Shown here: piece by piece, positions 34,087 through 47,700 of the stretch
How the letters are laid out: every line of letters starts with the position of its first letter
Position numbering within the stretch: the stretch's first letter is position 1
Source: Hevea brasiliensis
Taxonomy: Eukaryota; Streptophyta; Magnoliopsida; Malpighiales; Euphorbiaceae
Length of the DNA stretch: 64,000 nucleotides
Assembly (NCBI RefSeq): GCF_030052815.1
Contig: NC_079503.1
Coordinates: 45,922,735-45,986,734 of the forward strand
Reading direction: 5' to 3'
Program-made: the position numbers and the translations under genes
Notes under the pieces: generated by a model
What the model was told of the DNA's origin: nothing
Seen by the model: the letters and a program-made list of their open reading frames with translations, nothing else
Database searches by the model: none

Positions 34087-34813
34087 TGAAGGAGCGAAAG
34101 CATGTTGATTAGTACATTAGAGAATTGAATTTCAAAATTTTTCTTCTAGGGTTACATGCATCATGCCACATCTCTTATGTGCCTAATTAATTTCAATGCT
34201 CAATTGCATGTTAAAACACTTTTAATATATATTAGGATCTATGTTTGCCATTCAAGATTATGAACTAACAAATTAATTCATTTAAACCCTAGTTTAAAAG
34301 AGAAATTAGAGCACTAACCTCTTTGATGCACTATGGATGTAATTGACACCTTTAGGAAGCACCTAGGATCCCAAGTGTTGTCCCTCTAGCTTGTCCACAC
34401 TAAGATCATTAATGGGCAGCACCCAATTTGCTTCTCAAGCCTTTGCCAACCAATTATAAATTGGGTTTTTGCCTTTAGAGAGGTAGTATGTATGTATAGG
34501 ACACTAGAAATAATTTCTAGCAATTTTAATTCAAAGGATTTTGGGCAATTCTCTTTGAAATGATGAGACAAGATGAAGAGGAGAGGGAGAGAGGTGTGCC
34601 GTCAAACTTGAGAGAAAATAAAATGTGTTATGTTCCATCTTTTCTTTTCCCTTTTATATAATTAGGTCATTAAGTGACGTAAACCCTATGCCACATGTCA
34701 CCACCTCATTGCATCTTATTTTTAATTCACTTAATCACATTAAGCCAAGTGTCAAAGCTAGACTTAATCTTGACAATGGCAAACTTATATGATGCCATGT
34801 GTTACCATCTCAT
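34087..34813 (-). repeat. C1 5' LTR, partial (727 bp)
   Basis: It starts tgaaggagcgaaag (minus-strand end of the LTR) and runs to accatctcat, where C2 begins. It shares a unique deletion with 20410-21799. The missing 1.4 kb should lie beyond C3, right of the window. Confidence 0.9.
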
Positions 34814-36213
34814 TGTTAGTAGTATGCCCTAGAGCATATCATTTAGTATGTATCTTGTACATGTTTTTATTAATAAAAGGCAATTCCACTTTTCCATTTA
34901 CATAATATATTTATGTGTAATAGAAAAGGTCCATTGATATTTTATTAGAAATTATATTCTTAAGTTGTTAAGAATATGAGTGACAGTATTTCTAGTACAA
35001 AGTATCATAAATAGGTTCACAATCGAGGATACTTCATAATAAGGACATGACTAATCTAGAAAGATTGTATTCATGTTTGTTCCCAAGTTATTTATGTGAG
35101 ATATAAATAAGATGGAATGGTGAGTCTCATGCCATATGACAAACATGATAGGCACTTATAAATGATAAGTAGGCCGAACCAGTGACACTTATGACAAGCA
35201 CATGGAGTTTACTCTTGTCAATGCATTGTCATAAATCATATCAGTGCATATAATCTTTAGACCTGAGATAGCACAGTTATCTTGTATATAGGTGGTTTGA
35301 GTTTGATACTGCTTTCATACTTGTACTGTGTATGGGTATATGGGCATGTGTTGGCTCCTACTAGTTATATATGGAGGTAGGTGTTGATCAAGATGGAATC
35401 TATTCCTCTAAGTAAATAGAGATAAAATCCTATGTTCATTTAATTGTTCTTGATGTTTCAAGTTCCTGGCCAGGACAGATAGATTTATTCAGAAAGAGTT
35501 TTTGATGAGAAAATCTTTTTAATCAAGAACTGAAATTAAAAGAGAACATAATATTCATAGCAAATGGAGTTTGACATAAACCATGACTCCAGCTTCAGTT
35601 GGGATTTTGTAACAGAGAGATTCTAGTGCATAGTAACATATGATTATAGGTTCATTTAAAGTAAACCTTATTACTGATTGGGTGGCCATGGCATGCTATG
35701 CTAGGTGTTAACCATGGTATACGAGGTGCATAACATGATTTAGAGAAATCATTTATGGTAAAAAAGAGTTCTGATGATATTAAGAGTTGATGTCATGTCT
35801 CATTGCCAATTAGTGATGAGCCTAGTAAGTCACACACATACACAAGTTATCACCTAATTAAATATGATTTAATTAATTAATTAAAAAGTTTAATTGATTA
35901 ATTAAATAGGTTTGGTTTGCAATTAGATTGCAAAGTCCCTAGCATGACTTGAAACCAAATCTAGATTATTGGATGCATAGTATAAGTTAAATTTATATTT
36001 AAAGTGCTTAAATATGAATTTAATTAATGAGAAATTAATTAATAAAGATTATTTAATTAATTTATGTTTGATATAAATTGATTAGAAGAAGAGAAATAAT
36101 TATTTTGGGTTGAGAACTCAAAATTAAGACACAGGGGCATTTTGGTCTTTTCACAGGGTGACATGTGGCACCATGAGATGGTGACACATGGCATTACACA
36201 TAAGCTTACCAAA
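34814..36213 (+). repeat. C2 5' LTR, left part
   Basis: It begins TGTTAGTAGTATGCCC and is interrupted after the target site ccaaa (36209-36213). The G-box position here reads gacatgtggc (near 36160), so the CACGTG core is lost. Confidence 0.92.
36209..36213 (+). repeat. G3 target-site duplication, left copy (ccaaa)
   Basis: ccaaa is repeated at 48470-48474. The uninterrupted sequence in S2 is gccaaatgt. Confidence 0.93.
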
Positions 36214-39200
36214 TGTCACACCCTACCCCTCTGTAAGGCATAACATGATCCCGTAGTATATCTAATGAATTACCAACTTCGTCTACTAATAACCCAATTA
36301 AATACATTACAAGGGATTTTAAAAACTTTTCTTACTTCTTTTACAGTGGTGAGTACTATTTACAGGTATTAAAAACCTTTTTGAACTGAAGTGATAGAAC
36401 TAACACATTTGAATTATTTGAAATTTCTGTAAAAATTTTGGCAGAGTGCCATCTGTATTTTGGATAAAACGGTTCTTCAGGAAACCTGTAAAAAGCACTT
36501 GAATATTTTTCCAAATCTCAAGTCCAACATATTTCTTAACAAAACATATTTCTCAACTCAAATCCACAGTGATTTTCAAAGACTGGGATAAAAGAAATAT
36601 AATACAATTTTTACAAGCCAAAATAACTCATAATTATTTTACAACTTCAATGTACAATTTGAATTTACTACTGCTCAAAACCAAAAAAAAATATGTACAT
36701 ACAGTGGTTATACATTACAGTACAAAATGCAAATGTGGTATACTCATTATACCCGAAAATCTCTCGCTGGAGGTACTAGCAGCCTAGTCTGCTGCCTTGT
36801 CTATCTGTCTACCTGCGACAGCAATAAAAAGCTATCGCTGGGACAATGTCTCAGTGGTGCACAACATTAACCAAATACAACTTAAATCACAGTTCATAAA
36901 TCATACAAATAGTAGATACTTAAAACCATAATTAATTTCAAGACAGTAATTGTCAATAAGAATTTAAACTCCATTTCTCAATATCACAATAATTTCAATA
37001 AGTCAGATCATGGTTGAATTCAAAAGACAGTATATGTCAATAAGAGTTTAAATTCATTTCACAATCTCACAATTCATATCAATAAATCACACACAGCTTA
37101 ATCATGTTCCAAAGTTCAATTCGTCCCAAAAGCCGATGGCTAATGAGGTATCCAATTCGTCCCAAAAGTCAATGACCAATGAGGAATAACATAGCTAGCT
37201 AGCAAAAATATGAGTATTCATCCAATTCGTCCTCAACAAGCACACACCTCAACACTTCAGCCAGAGAGGGAATTCAATTCGTCCCACTAGACAAGCTAGC
37301 GAGGAATACAATCAATATACATGATAGCTGTGGTTTCAAACCATTTCCAATATTTTTCAATCAATAAGTATCCATCAATATCATTCAAACAATTTCTCAC
37401 AGTTCAAAACCATTTACAATGCTTTTCAAGCTATAAATATCCATTCAAACACATTTCCACAATTTAAAACAATAATGTACAAATAGTCATAATTCATTTT
37501 AATTGAAAAATTCAAAAGAAATAGTTGTTGTGCATAAACCTCTGATAACTGTCTCCTGGTCTAGACTCAGTGTTTCCTTCCCTTTCCCTGAGTCTTTACT
37601 AACTGAAAAACACAATTTGAAGTGTTTCAGTACTAAATTAAATTGTCTCTATCGATAATGCTTGATAAGCAATTCACTGAAAGCTATTATTTGCTTAATC
37701 ACCTAATATATCGATCCTCGATGCGTTCTAGGTAAATTAAGTTTTAACGTTACTAATGTGTCACATTCGATAGTATTTTAGGATTGGTACATGTTACCAA
37801 TTTCATTTCCTTGTTTAGTGCATTTTATTGCAACTTGCTGGATTCTTGGATACTAGTTTGACCTAGCTGGAAGACCTAGTTACCTCGGTTTTCAGGTTTC
37901 AGTCAAAACCACAAACTTGTAGATCTATGTCTTATGGAATGCAGGGCAAAATTTTAGGTCATTCTGAGTTATGTAGACCAAGTTATGGTCATTTTACTAT
38001 TGCTGGTCCAATGGCATCAAATTAGGTCATTTTAGGTCAAATTTGGTCAACTTTGGTTCGGCCAGTTTTTGGACCCGAACTTGTCAAGCTGTTTGACTTG
38101 CTTATGGTCATTTATGGGCTTTGATGTCTTCATAAGACTTGTATATATGGATCTTAACTATTCATAGTTAAAATTTCAGGTCAATTGGACCTGTTTTGAG
38201 TGAGTTATGGCCTAAATACTAACTACTGCCCAAATGGTCAGTTTCCAGGCCTCACTTGCACTTAATACGGATTTGGTCATTTTTCAAGCTACCTTGCAAG
38301 CAGAATTTTGGTATGTTTCCTTCATGAAAGTTGGCACATTTTGTGCCTAGTTTCACCTCCAATTGGTTTCATACCAATTGGAGTTACACATTTAAGGTTA
38401 TGGCTAAAATGCATGCTGTCCTTAATTACATTGCTTATACATGTATCAATTACACATTTACCTTACTCTAAGTCCACTTCCCTTACCAATTCTGATTTGG
38501 TACATTACCAAAACCATTTACTACTTCACCTTAAAGTTACTTGGGTAGAATACAAACATCCTTAATACACCAAATGAAGTCCTAACTCACAAAGTCCAAA
38601 TATAACAATAGATACACATAAAACTCCTAATTATTACATACAATTTCCACAACCAATTTACATACATGTTCATCAACCCTCAATATCACAATTCATCCAA
38701 CATCTTCAGGAATTCAAACATTCATTAAGGAGTCCCAAGGCTGCCGAAATGCTCCATAATGCCAAAGTTTCCCACAATTTGTCAACTTCCATTTCAAGTG
38801 CACAATCACCATATACATGTGGAATTAACTTACTAGGACATTAAATCACCCTACTCAACATGAATTCCCACTAAATATATGTAAAAATAAATCATCAAAT
38901 ATACAACTCCATGACTGTCCAAATTTGGATATATCAAGAACTCCTCAAAACTTAAAAATTCCTTCACATAGCACACACCCATAACATGTATACAAAGTTT
39001 AACAAAGCAATATTCAAAAATACAAACTTACCTATTGTTGGGACTTGCTTAATCTTCACTAAAACTTCTTAATATTGGTATCTACTTCTTCCTTATGAAG
39101 TGGGGATAATTTTTGATGAAGCTACCTAGGTGTTTGGAGGTGAAATAAAGGAGTGGATGAAGCTTATGCAAAACGGCTACGGAGGATTTCCCATTTCTTC

Positions 39201-39906
39201 ATTTCGGCATGGATGGACCAAGTGAGGAAGATGAAGATGCAGATTGTATAATGGACTTACACCTGCCCTATTTGTGTTTGGTTTATTCCTTAGTGGTCCA
39301 CTTACACAATTTAAAGCATATTATAAGTTTAACTTTCATTTATTCCACATTAACCCATAATTTTTTGCTATTTACTTTAGGTACCATCAATTTAATTTTT
39401 CATTATATTTTCCAAGTGTAATATTATTTATTTTTAATGGAAATTTAGGTCAAAAGACAATTCGGGATGTCAAATGACCATAATACCCCTGTTTGGGTTA
39501 CATTCCCGATTTTTCGGTAACACCAGGTTTTGTCCGTTTTTCGATTTCTCACTTCTCTTTGTACTAATTAATTAATTTTTCTTTGATATTTCTAATGATA
39601 TTTATACTTCAATAGGGGTCTCTTTAAGTCCTAAAAATATTTTCCAGGGTTCCATCAGCCTGTAATCCAACGGTCTACGCCGTGACTTCCCAAAGGCCAC
39701 CCATCGCTAGGGTTCTCGTCTCGCTTAACTTGGTTACATTTCTTTGCTATTATTTTTCCTTTGTTTTTCTTGTATTTTCTTTTCTTGTATTTCATTATTT
39801 TATGTCTCCTCCCTCATATCAAAGTGTAGTTCTAGGCATCCTAGCTGTCCGGACAACACTGGTCACCGGAACAGTAGAACGCACTACCGAACATAGGGGT
39901 GTTACA
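36214..39906 (-). repeat. G3 3' LTR (3693 bp)
   Basis: On the plus strand it reads TGTCACACCC to GGGGTGTTACA. It contains four copies of caattcgtcc (37122-37290), three diverged modules around agttatgg (near 37980, 38205, 38398) and the conserved block near 39697-39735. Confidence 0.95.
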
Positions 39907-39930
39907 ATTCCCCCCCCCCCCCCCCCTTAA
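39907..39930 (-). other. G3 polypurine tract with a 17-base homopolymer
   Basis: On the plus strand att, 17 C (39910-39926), then ttaaaat. On the coding strand this is an A-then-G tract directly before the 3' LTR. Homopolymers this long are often miscounted in sequencing. Confidence 0.8.
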
Positions 39931-39965
39931 AATAAATTTCGTCTTGAAATTTTCACTTGGCATTA

Positions 39966-42900
39966 GTCTCTGAATAGCTATGGGTGCTGTCTCCTCATAT
40001 CCTCTTCACGTTCCCAAGTAGCTTCCTGGCCTGAATGATGGTTCCACAAAGACTTTAACTGTGTGTATCTGCTTGTTCCTACGCTTCACCTCATAAGCCA
40101 GAATTTTTATGGGTTCTTCCTCATATGAGAGGTCTGGATTTACCTCAATCTCTTCAACTGATAGTACATGAGATGGGTCAGATCTGTACCTCCTTAACAT
40201 GGACACATGGAAGACACTGTGTATCCTTGCTAGCTCTGGAGGTAATGCCAACCGATATGCCAAAGGACCCATTCTTTCCAGAACCTCATATGGTCCGATG
40301 AAACGAAGACTCAGTTTCCCCTTTCTGCCAAATCTCATAATCCTCTTCCATGGAGAAACTTTGAGGAATACCTTATCACCCACTGCATATTCAATATCTC
40401 TTCTTTTCAAATCAACATAGGACTTCTGACGGTCTGATGCAGCCTTGAGTCTATCTCTAATCAATCTGATCTTTTCCTCTGTCTGCTGAACAATTTCTGG
40501 TCCAATCATCTTCCTCTCACCTACTTCATCCCAACATAAGGGAGTTCTGCACTTTCTGCCATACAAAGCTTCATATGGAGGCATCCCAATGCTTGATTGG
40601 TAGCTGTTGTTATAAGCAAACTCAATCAAAGGCAAGTGTGTATCCCAACTACCTTCAAACTCAATCACATAAGCCCGTAGCATATCCTCCAATATTTGAA
40701 TAACCCTCTCGCATCGCCATCCGTCTGCGGGTGGAATCTTGTCTTTGAAGTTCAATCTAGTTCCTAGGGCTCTCTCAAGACTACCCTAATCTAGAAGTGA
40801 ACCTAGGATCTCTGTCGATACAATTGATACTGCACTCCATACAATTTTACAATCTCATATATGTACAATCGGCTAATCTTTCGTGCTATAGTCCATCCGA
40901 ACTGGCAAAAAGTGAGCAGACTTGGTCAATCTGTCAACTATAACCCATACTGCATCATGACTACTCTGTGTCCTTGGAAGTCCTATAACAAAATCCATAG
41001 TTATTCGTTCCCATTTCCACTCTGGTACTGACAAAGGGTGTAATAAACCAGCTGGAACTTGATGTTCTGCCTTTACTTGCTGACAAGTTAGGCATTTGGA
41101 AACAAATTCAGCTATATCTCTCTTCATACCCATCCACCAGTAATGTTCTTTCAGCCCTCTGTACATTTTAGTTCCACTAGGGTGCATAGTAAATGGAGAC
41201 TCATGTGCTTCCTTCATAATGATCTGTCTCAATTCAGCATCATTAGGAACGCACATTCTGCCCTGACGTAGCAATAAACCATCATCTCTCACAGAGAATT
41301 CAGGTTTCTTGCCCTGCTGGACTTCTTTTAGTAGCTTCTGATATTTTTCATCACTCTGAGCAGCCATTCTAATCTGATCAATCAACACTGGCTGTACATG
41401 CTATGCAACTACTGTCTGTCCCTCATCATCAATCTCTAAACCGCATGTCAGGCTTTCAATTCATATACCATGGACAAAGGAGAAACTCTGAGACTTGCCA
41501 TAGTCTTGCGACTTAAGGCGTCAGCCACCACATTTGCTTTCCCTGGCTGATAGTCTATTAAGCAATCATAATCTTTGATGAGTTCTAACCATCTCCTCTG
41601 CCTCAAATTTAATTCCTTCTGGGTGCCTAAGTACTTCAAGCTCTTATGATCTGTGTAAATGTAGTATTTCTCTCCATACAAATAGTGTCTCCAGATCTTC
41701 AGAGTAAAAACAATAGCTACTAGCTCCAAATCATGTATTGGGTAGTTCCTCTCATGCGGTTTCAGCTGGCGTGATGCATAAGCAATGACATTCCGATCTT
41801 GCATCAGTACACAGCCTAACCCATTGTGAGAAGCATCACTATAAATTGTGTATTCTTTACCCGGAGTAGGTAAAGTGAGGACTGGAGCTTCAGTCAAACA
41901 CCTCTTCAACTCATCAAAACTTTGCTGGCATTTATCAGTCCACTGAAATTTTACATCTTTCTGAAGCAGCTTGGTCAGTGGAGAAGATAACATAGAAAAC
42001 CCCTTCAAAAACCGACGGTAATATCCAGCTAGACCCAGAAAACTGTGAATTTCTATGATGTTCCTGGGCGGCTTCCAATTAAGGATAGCTTCTACCTTGC
42101 TGGAATCTACCTTGATCCCTTCAGCTGACACAACATGTCCCAAAAAGGATATTTCTTTCAGCCAAAATTCACATTTCGACAATTTGGCATATAGCTGTTT
42201 CTCCCTTAAAGTCTGCAGTACAATCCGCAGATGTCTGTCATGCTCCTCTGCATTCCTTGAATATATCAAAATGTCATCAACAAACACCACCACAAATTGA
42301 TCAAGATATGGTCTGAAGATAGTGTTCATCAGATCCATAAAAGCAGCTGGAGCATTTGTCAACCCGAATGGCATTACTAGAAACTCATAGTGGCCATACC
42401 GAGTTCTGGAAGCAGTTTTTGGAATACTCTGCTCTTGCACCTTCAACTGATAATAACCAGATCACAGATCAATTTTGGAGAATACAGCTGCACCCTTCAA
42501 CTGATCAAACAGATCATCAATGCGAGGCAATGGATATCTGTTCTTTATTGTCACTTTATTCAACTGTCGGTAATCTATACATAAGCGAAGAGTACCATCC
42601 TTCTTCTTAACAAACAACACTGGTGCTCCCCAAGGTGACACACTAGGGCGGATGAAGCCCTTTTCAAGTAATTCTTGCAATTGTATCTTCAACTCCTTCA
42701 ACTCTGCTGGTGCCATTCTGTATGGCATTATGGAGATTGCTTCCACACTAGGCATAACATTAATTTCAAACTGCACTTCTCTTTCCAGAGGTAATCCTGG
42801 CAATTCATCAGGAAACACATCTGGAAAGTCATATACTGTAGGGATGTCCTTTAATGCTGGATTCCCCACTTGGGTGTCTACCACATGTGCCAAATAGGCT

Positions 42901-43390
42901 TCACACCCCTTTTTGATCATTTTTCTGGCTAGTGCAGCTGAAATGATGTTTGATGGTAATAACTGCCTTTCCCCATGTATTACCACATCACTGTACTGAG
43001 GAAGGCCAAAAGTGACTGTCTTCAGCCTACAGTCAATCAGGGCATGATGCCTAGCTAACCAATCCATGCCCAAGATGATATCATAATCTCTGAAGGGCAT
43101 TTCAATGAAATCAGACAGAAAAGTGTGTCCTTGGATCACCAAAGGACAATCTCTATACATTCTACTAACCCTGACTTCCTGTCCTAACGGACTTGTTACT
43201 AGCACCTCAAAGTCCATTTTTGTACATGGAACAACAATACAATCAATGATGCTAGCACTCACATAAGAATGGGTAGAACTCGGGTCAAATAACACAAACA
43301 CATTCTGATTAAAAGTTGAGAAGGTACCAGCCACAACATCAGATGTCTCGGCCTCTTCCCTCTGTCTCATTGCATACATTCTGACTGGAG
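39966..43390 (-). pseudogene. G3 pol: protease, RT, RNase H, integrase, chromodomain-like tail
   Basis: Reading from 43390 leftward: protease [15 protein letters not shown] (43261-43299); RT with [28 protein letters not shown] and catalytic FVDD at 42273-42284; RNase H with [24 protein letters not shown] and [10 protein letters not shown]; the integrase zinc-binding domain (HESPFTMHPSGTK, CLTCQQ); the core with TMDFVIGLPRTQS; then [31 protein letters not shown] and the tail LSYEEEPIKILAYEVK. A TGA (Arg codon CGA to TGA) lies at 42459-42461. A frameshift occurs between 41448 and 41388, and the region holding the second catalytic Asp (40755-40870) is scrambled by small indels. The tail ends out of frame. 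This is the most complete gypsy Pol in the window. Confidence 0.92.
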
Positions 43391-44591
43391 CACTGTCTTG
43401 CTCTGATTGTTTCACTGTGCCTTGGCTGCCTGCTGGGCTACCTCTACCCTTGCCTCTACCTCTGCTGGGTGGTTGTGAACTTCTACTGATAAGGCTCTGA
43501 ACTAACCCTTCTGCAGTAGTAGGAGGTGGTCCAACTTTGCGACTACTGGTGCAGTCCTTGGCAAAGTGTCCTGTGCCTCCACAGTTATAACAGGCTCCAA
43601 TAGCCTTGTAGCAGATCCCACCATGATTTCTTCCACATGTCTCACATTGGCGGGGAGGGTAGGAACCTCTGGTACTCTGCTGACCAGATAGGGGAGGCTT
43701 CTGTCCTGAATATCTTCCCCTACCAGATTTCTTGCCACCTCTGCTGTGTCCCCCATGATTCTTCCTCTTTCCACTAGGACCACTGGAACTCTGTTCTACA
43801 GATTTTCCCTCTTTCTCTGTCTTCTCTGATTTCTTTTTCTCAGGAGTAGCTTCAGACTCAATTCTTTCTAACTCTAGAGCTTGAGAAATAAGTTCAGAGA
43901 AGTTAGTGTGTTTGAAGCCGACTACTTGTAATCTGATACTGGGCTTCAAGCCGGTTTCAAACCTTTTGCATCTCTCCCTGCTGGTAGAAAGTAAACTCAC
44001 AGCATAATGGCTCAGGCGGGAAAATTCTCTTTCATACTCAGCCACTGATCTGTTCCCCTGTTTTAGACTTAGGAATTCTTGTAACTTCTGGTCTACATAA
44101 GCATCAGGGACATATTTTTGTCTGAATTCCCTGAGAAAGTCATTCCATGTTAGCATTGCAGGTTCTACCAGACTGTGGGAAATGGTTTTCCACTACTCAT
44201 AAGCATCCCCCTGTAGCAAAGATACGGAGTATTCAAATCTGAGCTCCTCTGTACAATGCAGTTTCTTGAATACCCTATCCATCCTCTCTAACCATTGTTC
44301 AGCCTCTAGAGGTTCTACTGTCCCCTTGACCTCTGTAGCCCCATACTTCATCAATTTGTCATACTACCTAGTAGGAGATTATGGTTGTAACAGTGGTGTT
44401 TGTATTGGGACTTGAGTAGGCACATTACCAGCCATTTGTTGGAACATTGCAGCCATCTCACGAGCGAATCGAGCAGAAACTGCGATCGCAGGGGCTGGTG
44501 CTACTGAACCATTGACATTGTGTAGGCCTGGGGCATCCCCTTGCACCTCAGCCTCAATAGATTGATTGACTGAACGATCACCCTCTTCCAT
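43391..44591 (-). pseudogene. G3 gag
   Basis: The ATG at 44591 on the minus strand gives MEEGDRSVNQSIEAEVQG, chosen because G1 starts the same way; the open frame extends 14 codons further upstream without support. It is followed by REMAAMFQQMAGNVP and capsid-like segments [49 protein letters not shown] and [20 protein letters not shown] and an intact CCHC knuckle, [14 protein letters not shown], lie at 43551-43592. Three stops interrupt the first third (after LLQP, after SPTR and in YE-stop-WKT, the last a TGG to TAG change). From 44156 the frame is open through Gag, PR and most of RT for 564 codons. Confidence 0.92.
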
Positions 44592-44761
44592 AGTCAATGC
44601 GAGGATTTTAGATCTCCTGAACAAATAACACAAGGAGATTTCCTCCTGTTAGTGCATATTTATAATGTAATATACTTTATGTATCAAACAATGATGTTGA
44701 GCAGTTGTACTATGAAGAAAGAATATTCAAATAACAGGTGAAAATAGAATTTAAAAACTTT

Positions 44762-44773
44762 GCTCTGATACCA
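44762..44773 (-). other. G3 primer-binding site (initiator Met tRNA)
   Basis: gctctgatacca on the plus strand is the complement of TGGTATCAGAGC and lies nine bases from the 5' LTR. Confidence 0.92.
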
Positions 44774-44781
44774 CTAAAACA

Positions 44782-47700
44782 TGTCACACCCTACCCCTCT
44801 GTAAGGCATAACATGATCCCGTAGTATATCTAATGAATTACCAACTTTGTCTACTGATAACCCAATTAAATACACTACAAGGGATTTTAAAAACTTTTCT
44901 TACTTCTTTTACAGTGGTGAGCACTATTTACAGGTATTAAAAACCTTTTTGAACTGAAGTGATAGAACTAACACATTTGACTTATTTGGAATTTCTGTAA
45001 AAATTTTGGCAGAGTGCCATCTGTATTTTGGATAAAACAGTTCTTCAGGAAACCTGTAAAAAGCACTTCAATATTTTTCCAAATCTCAACACCAACATAT
45101 TTCTCAACACAACATATTTCTCAACTCAAATCTACAGTGATTTTCAAAGACTGAGATAAAAGAAATATAATATAATTTTTACAAGCCAAAATAACTCATA
45201 ATTATTTTACAACTTCAATGTACAATTTGAATTTACTACTGCTCAAAACCAAAAAAAATATGTACATACAGTGGTCATACATTACAGTACAAAATGCAAA
45301 TGTGGTATACTCATTATACCCAAAAATCTCTCACTGGAGGTACTAGCAATCGCCTTGTCTATCTGTCTATCTACCGCGACAAAGAATAAAAAGCTATCGC
45401 TGAGACAATGTCTCAGTGGTACACAACATTAACCAAATACAACTTAAATCACAGTTCATAAATCATATAAATAGTGGATACTTAAAACCATAATTAATTT
45501 CAAGACAGTAATTGTCAACAAGAATTTAAACTCCATTTCTCAATATCACAATAATTTCAATAAGTCAGATCATGGTTGAATTCAAAAGACAGTATATGTC
45601 AATAAGAGTTTAAATTCATTTCACAATCTCACAATACATATCAATAAATCACACACAGCTTAATCATGTTCCAAAGTTCAATTCGTCCCAAAAGCCGATG
45701 GCTAATGAGGTATCCAATTCGTCCCAAAAGTCAATGACCAATGAGGAATAACATAGCTAGCTAGCAAAAATATGAGTACTCATCCAATTCGTCCTCAACA
45801 GGCACACACCTCAACACTTCAGCCAGAGAGGGAATTCAATTCGTCCCACTAGACAAGCTAGTGAGGAATACAATCAATATACATGATAGCTGTGGTTTCA
45901 AACCATTTCCAATATTTTTCAATCAATAAATATCCATCAATATCATTCAAACAATTTCTCACAGTTCAAAACCATTTACAATGCTTTTCAAGCTATAAAT
46001 ATCCATTCAAACACATTTCCACAATTTAAAACAATAATGTACAAATAGTCTTCATTTCAATTGAAAAATTCAAAAGAAATAGTTGTTGTGCACAAACCTC
46101 GATAATCGTCTCTCAGTCCGACTCAGTGTTTCCTTCCCTTTCCCTGAGTCTTTACTAACTGAGAAACACAATTTGAAGTGTTTCAATACTAAATTAAACT
46201 GTCTCTATCGATAATGCTTGATAAGTAATTCACTGAAAGCTATTATTTGCTTAATCACCTAATATATCGATCCTCGATGCGTTCTAGGTAAATTAAGTTT
46301 TAACGTTACTAATATTTCACCTTCGATAGTATTTTAGGGTTTGTACATGTTACCGATTTCATTTCCTTGTTTAGTGCATTTTATTGCAACTTGCTGGATT
46401 CCGGGATACTAGTTTGACCTAGCCGGAAGACCTAGTTCCCTCGGTTTTCGGGTTTCAGTAAAAACTAAAAACTTGTAGATCTATGTCTTATGGAACGCGG
46501 GGCAAAATTTTAGGTCATTCTGAGTTATGTAGACAAAGTTATGGTCATTTTACTATTGCTGGTCCAAAGGCATCAAATTAGGTCATTTTAGGTCAAATTT
46601 GGCCAACTTTGGTTCGGCCAGTTTTTGGACCCGAACTTGTGCAAGCTGTTTGACTTGCTTATGGTCATTTCTGGGCTTTGGTGTCTTCATAAGACTTGTA
46701 GATATGGATCTTAACTATTCATGGTTAAAATTTCAGGTCAATTGGACCTGGTTTGAGTGAGTTATGGCCTAAACACTAACTACTTCCCAAATGGTCAGTT
46801 TTCAGGCCTCACTTGCACTTAATCCGGATTTGGTCATTTTTCAAGCTACCTTGCAAGCAGAATTTTGGTATGTTTCCTTCATGAAAGTTGGCACATTTTG
46901 TGCCTAGTTTCACCTCCAATTGGTTTCATACCAATTGGAGTTACACATTTAAGGTTATGGCTAAAATGCATGCTGTCCTTAATTACATTGCTTATACATG
47001 TATCAATTACACATTTACCTTACTCTAAGTCCACTTCCCTTACCAATTCTGATTTGGTACATTACCAAAACCATTTACTACTTGACCTTAAAGTTACTTG
47101 GGTAGAATACAAACATCCTTAATACACCGAATGAAATCCTAACTCACAAAGTCCAAATACAACAATAGATACACATAAAACTCCTAATTATTACATACAA
47201 TTTCCACAACCAATTTACATACATGTTCATCAATCCTCAATATCACAATTCATCCAACATCTTCAGGAATTCAAACATTCATTAAGGAGTCCCAAGGCTG
47301 CCAAAATGCTCCACAATGCCAAAGTTTCCCACAATTCGTCAACTTCCATTTCAAGTGCACAATCACCATATACATGTGGAATTAACTTACTAGGACATTA
47401 AATCACCCTACTCAACATGAATTCCCACCAAATATATGTAAAAATAAATCATCAAATATACAACTCCATGGCTGTCCAAAATTGGATATATCAAGAACTC
47501 CTCAAAACTTAAAAATTCCTTCACAAAGCACACACCCATAACATGTATAAAAAGTTTAACAAAGCAATATTCAAAAATACAAACTTACCTATTGTTGGCA
47601 CTTGCTTAATCTTCACTAAAACTTCTTAATATTGGTATCTACTTCTTCCTTATGAAGTGAGGATAATTTTTAATGAAGCTACCTAGGTGTTTAGAGGTGA

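Larger units (their letters stand above)
20410..34813 (-). mobile_element. C1: Ty1/copia element, oldest layer, split by the LINE
   Basis: This minus-strand copia element reads from 5' LTR fragment (34087-34813) through leader, gag and pol to 3' LTR fragment (20410-21799). G1 truncates it on the left, C2 on the right and the LINE inside integrase. Both LTR fragments share a deletion of about 30 bp (atcttgac joined directly to aatggcaaac) that S1, S2, C2 and C3 lack, so they belong to one element. It is the most decayed copia copy, with many stops and shifts and a lost integrase Glu. The parts hidden by flanking insertions should lie outside the window. Confidence 0.88.

Noticed and set aside
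38308..38565. 85-codon open frame duplicated at 46865-47122
   Set aside because: These are the same antisense LTR sequence in both G3 LTRs. Identity reflects LTR duplication and not coding selection.
39682..39930. 82-codon plus-strand open frame and its twin at 48254-48484
   Set aside because: Both lie at the same place in the two G3 LTRs, antisense to the element, have low-complexity hydrophobic residues and cross the poly-C tract or LTR terminus. They are not genes.
42055..42897. Several plus-strand frames across G3 pol
   Set aside because: They are complementary to RT motifs read on the minus strand and have no independent features.
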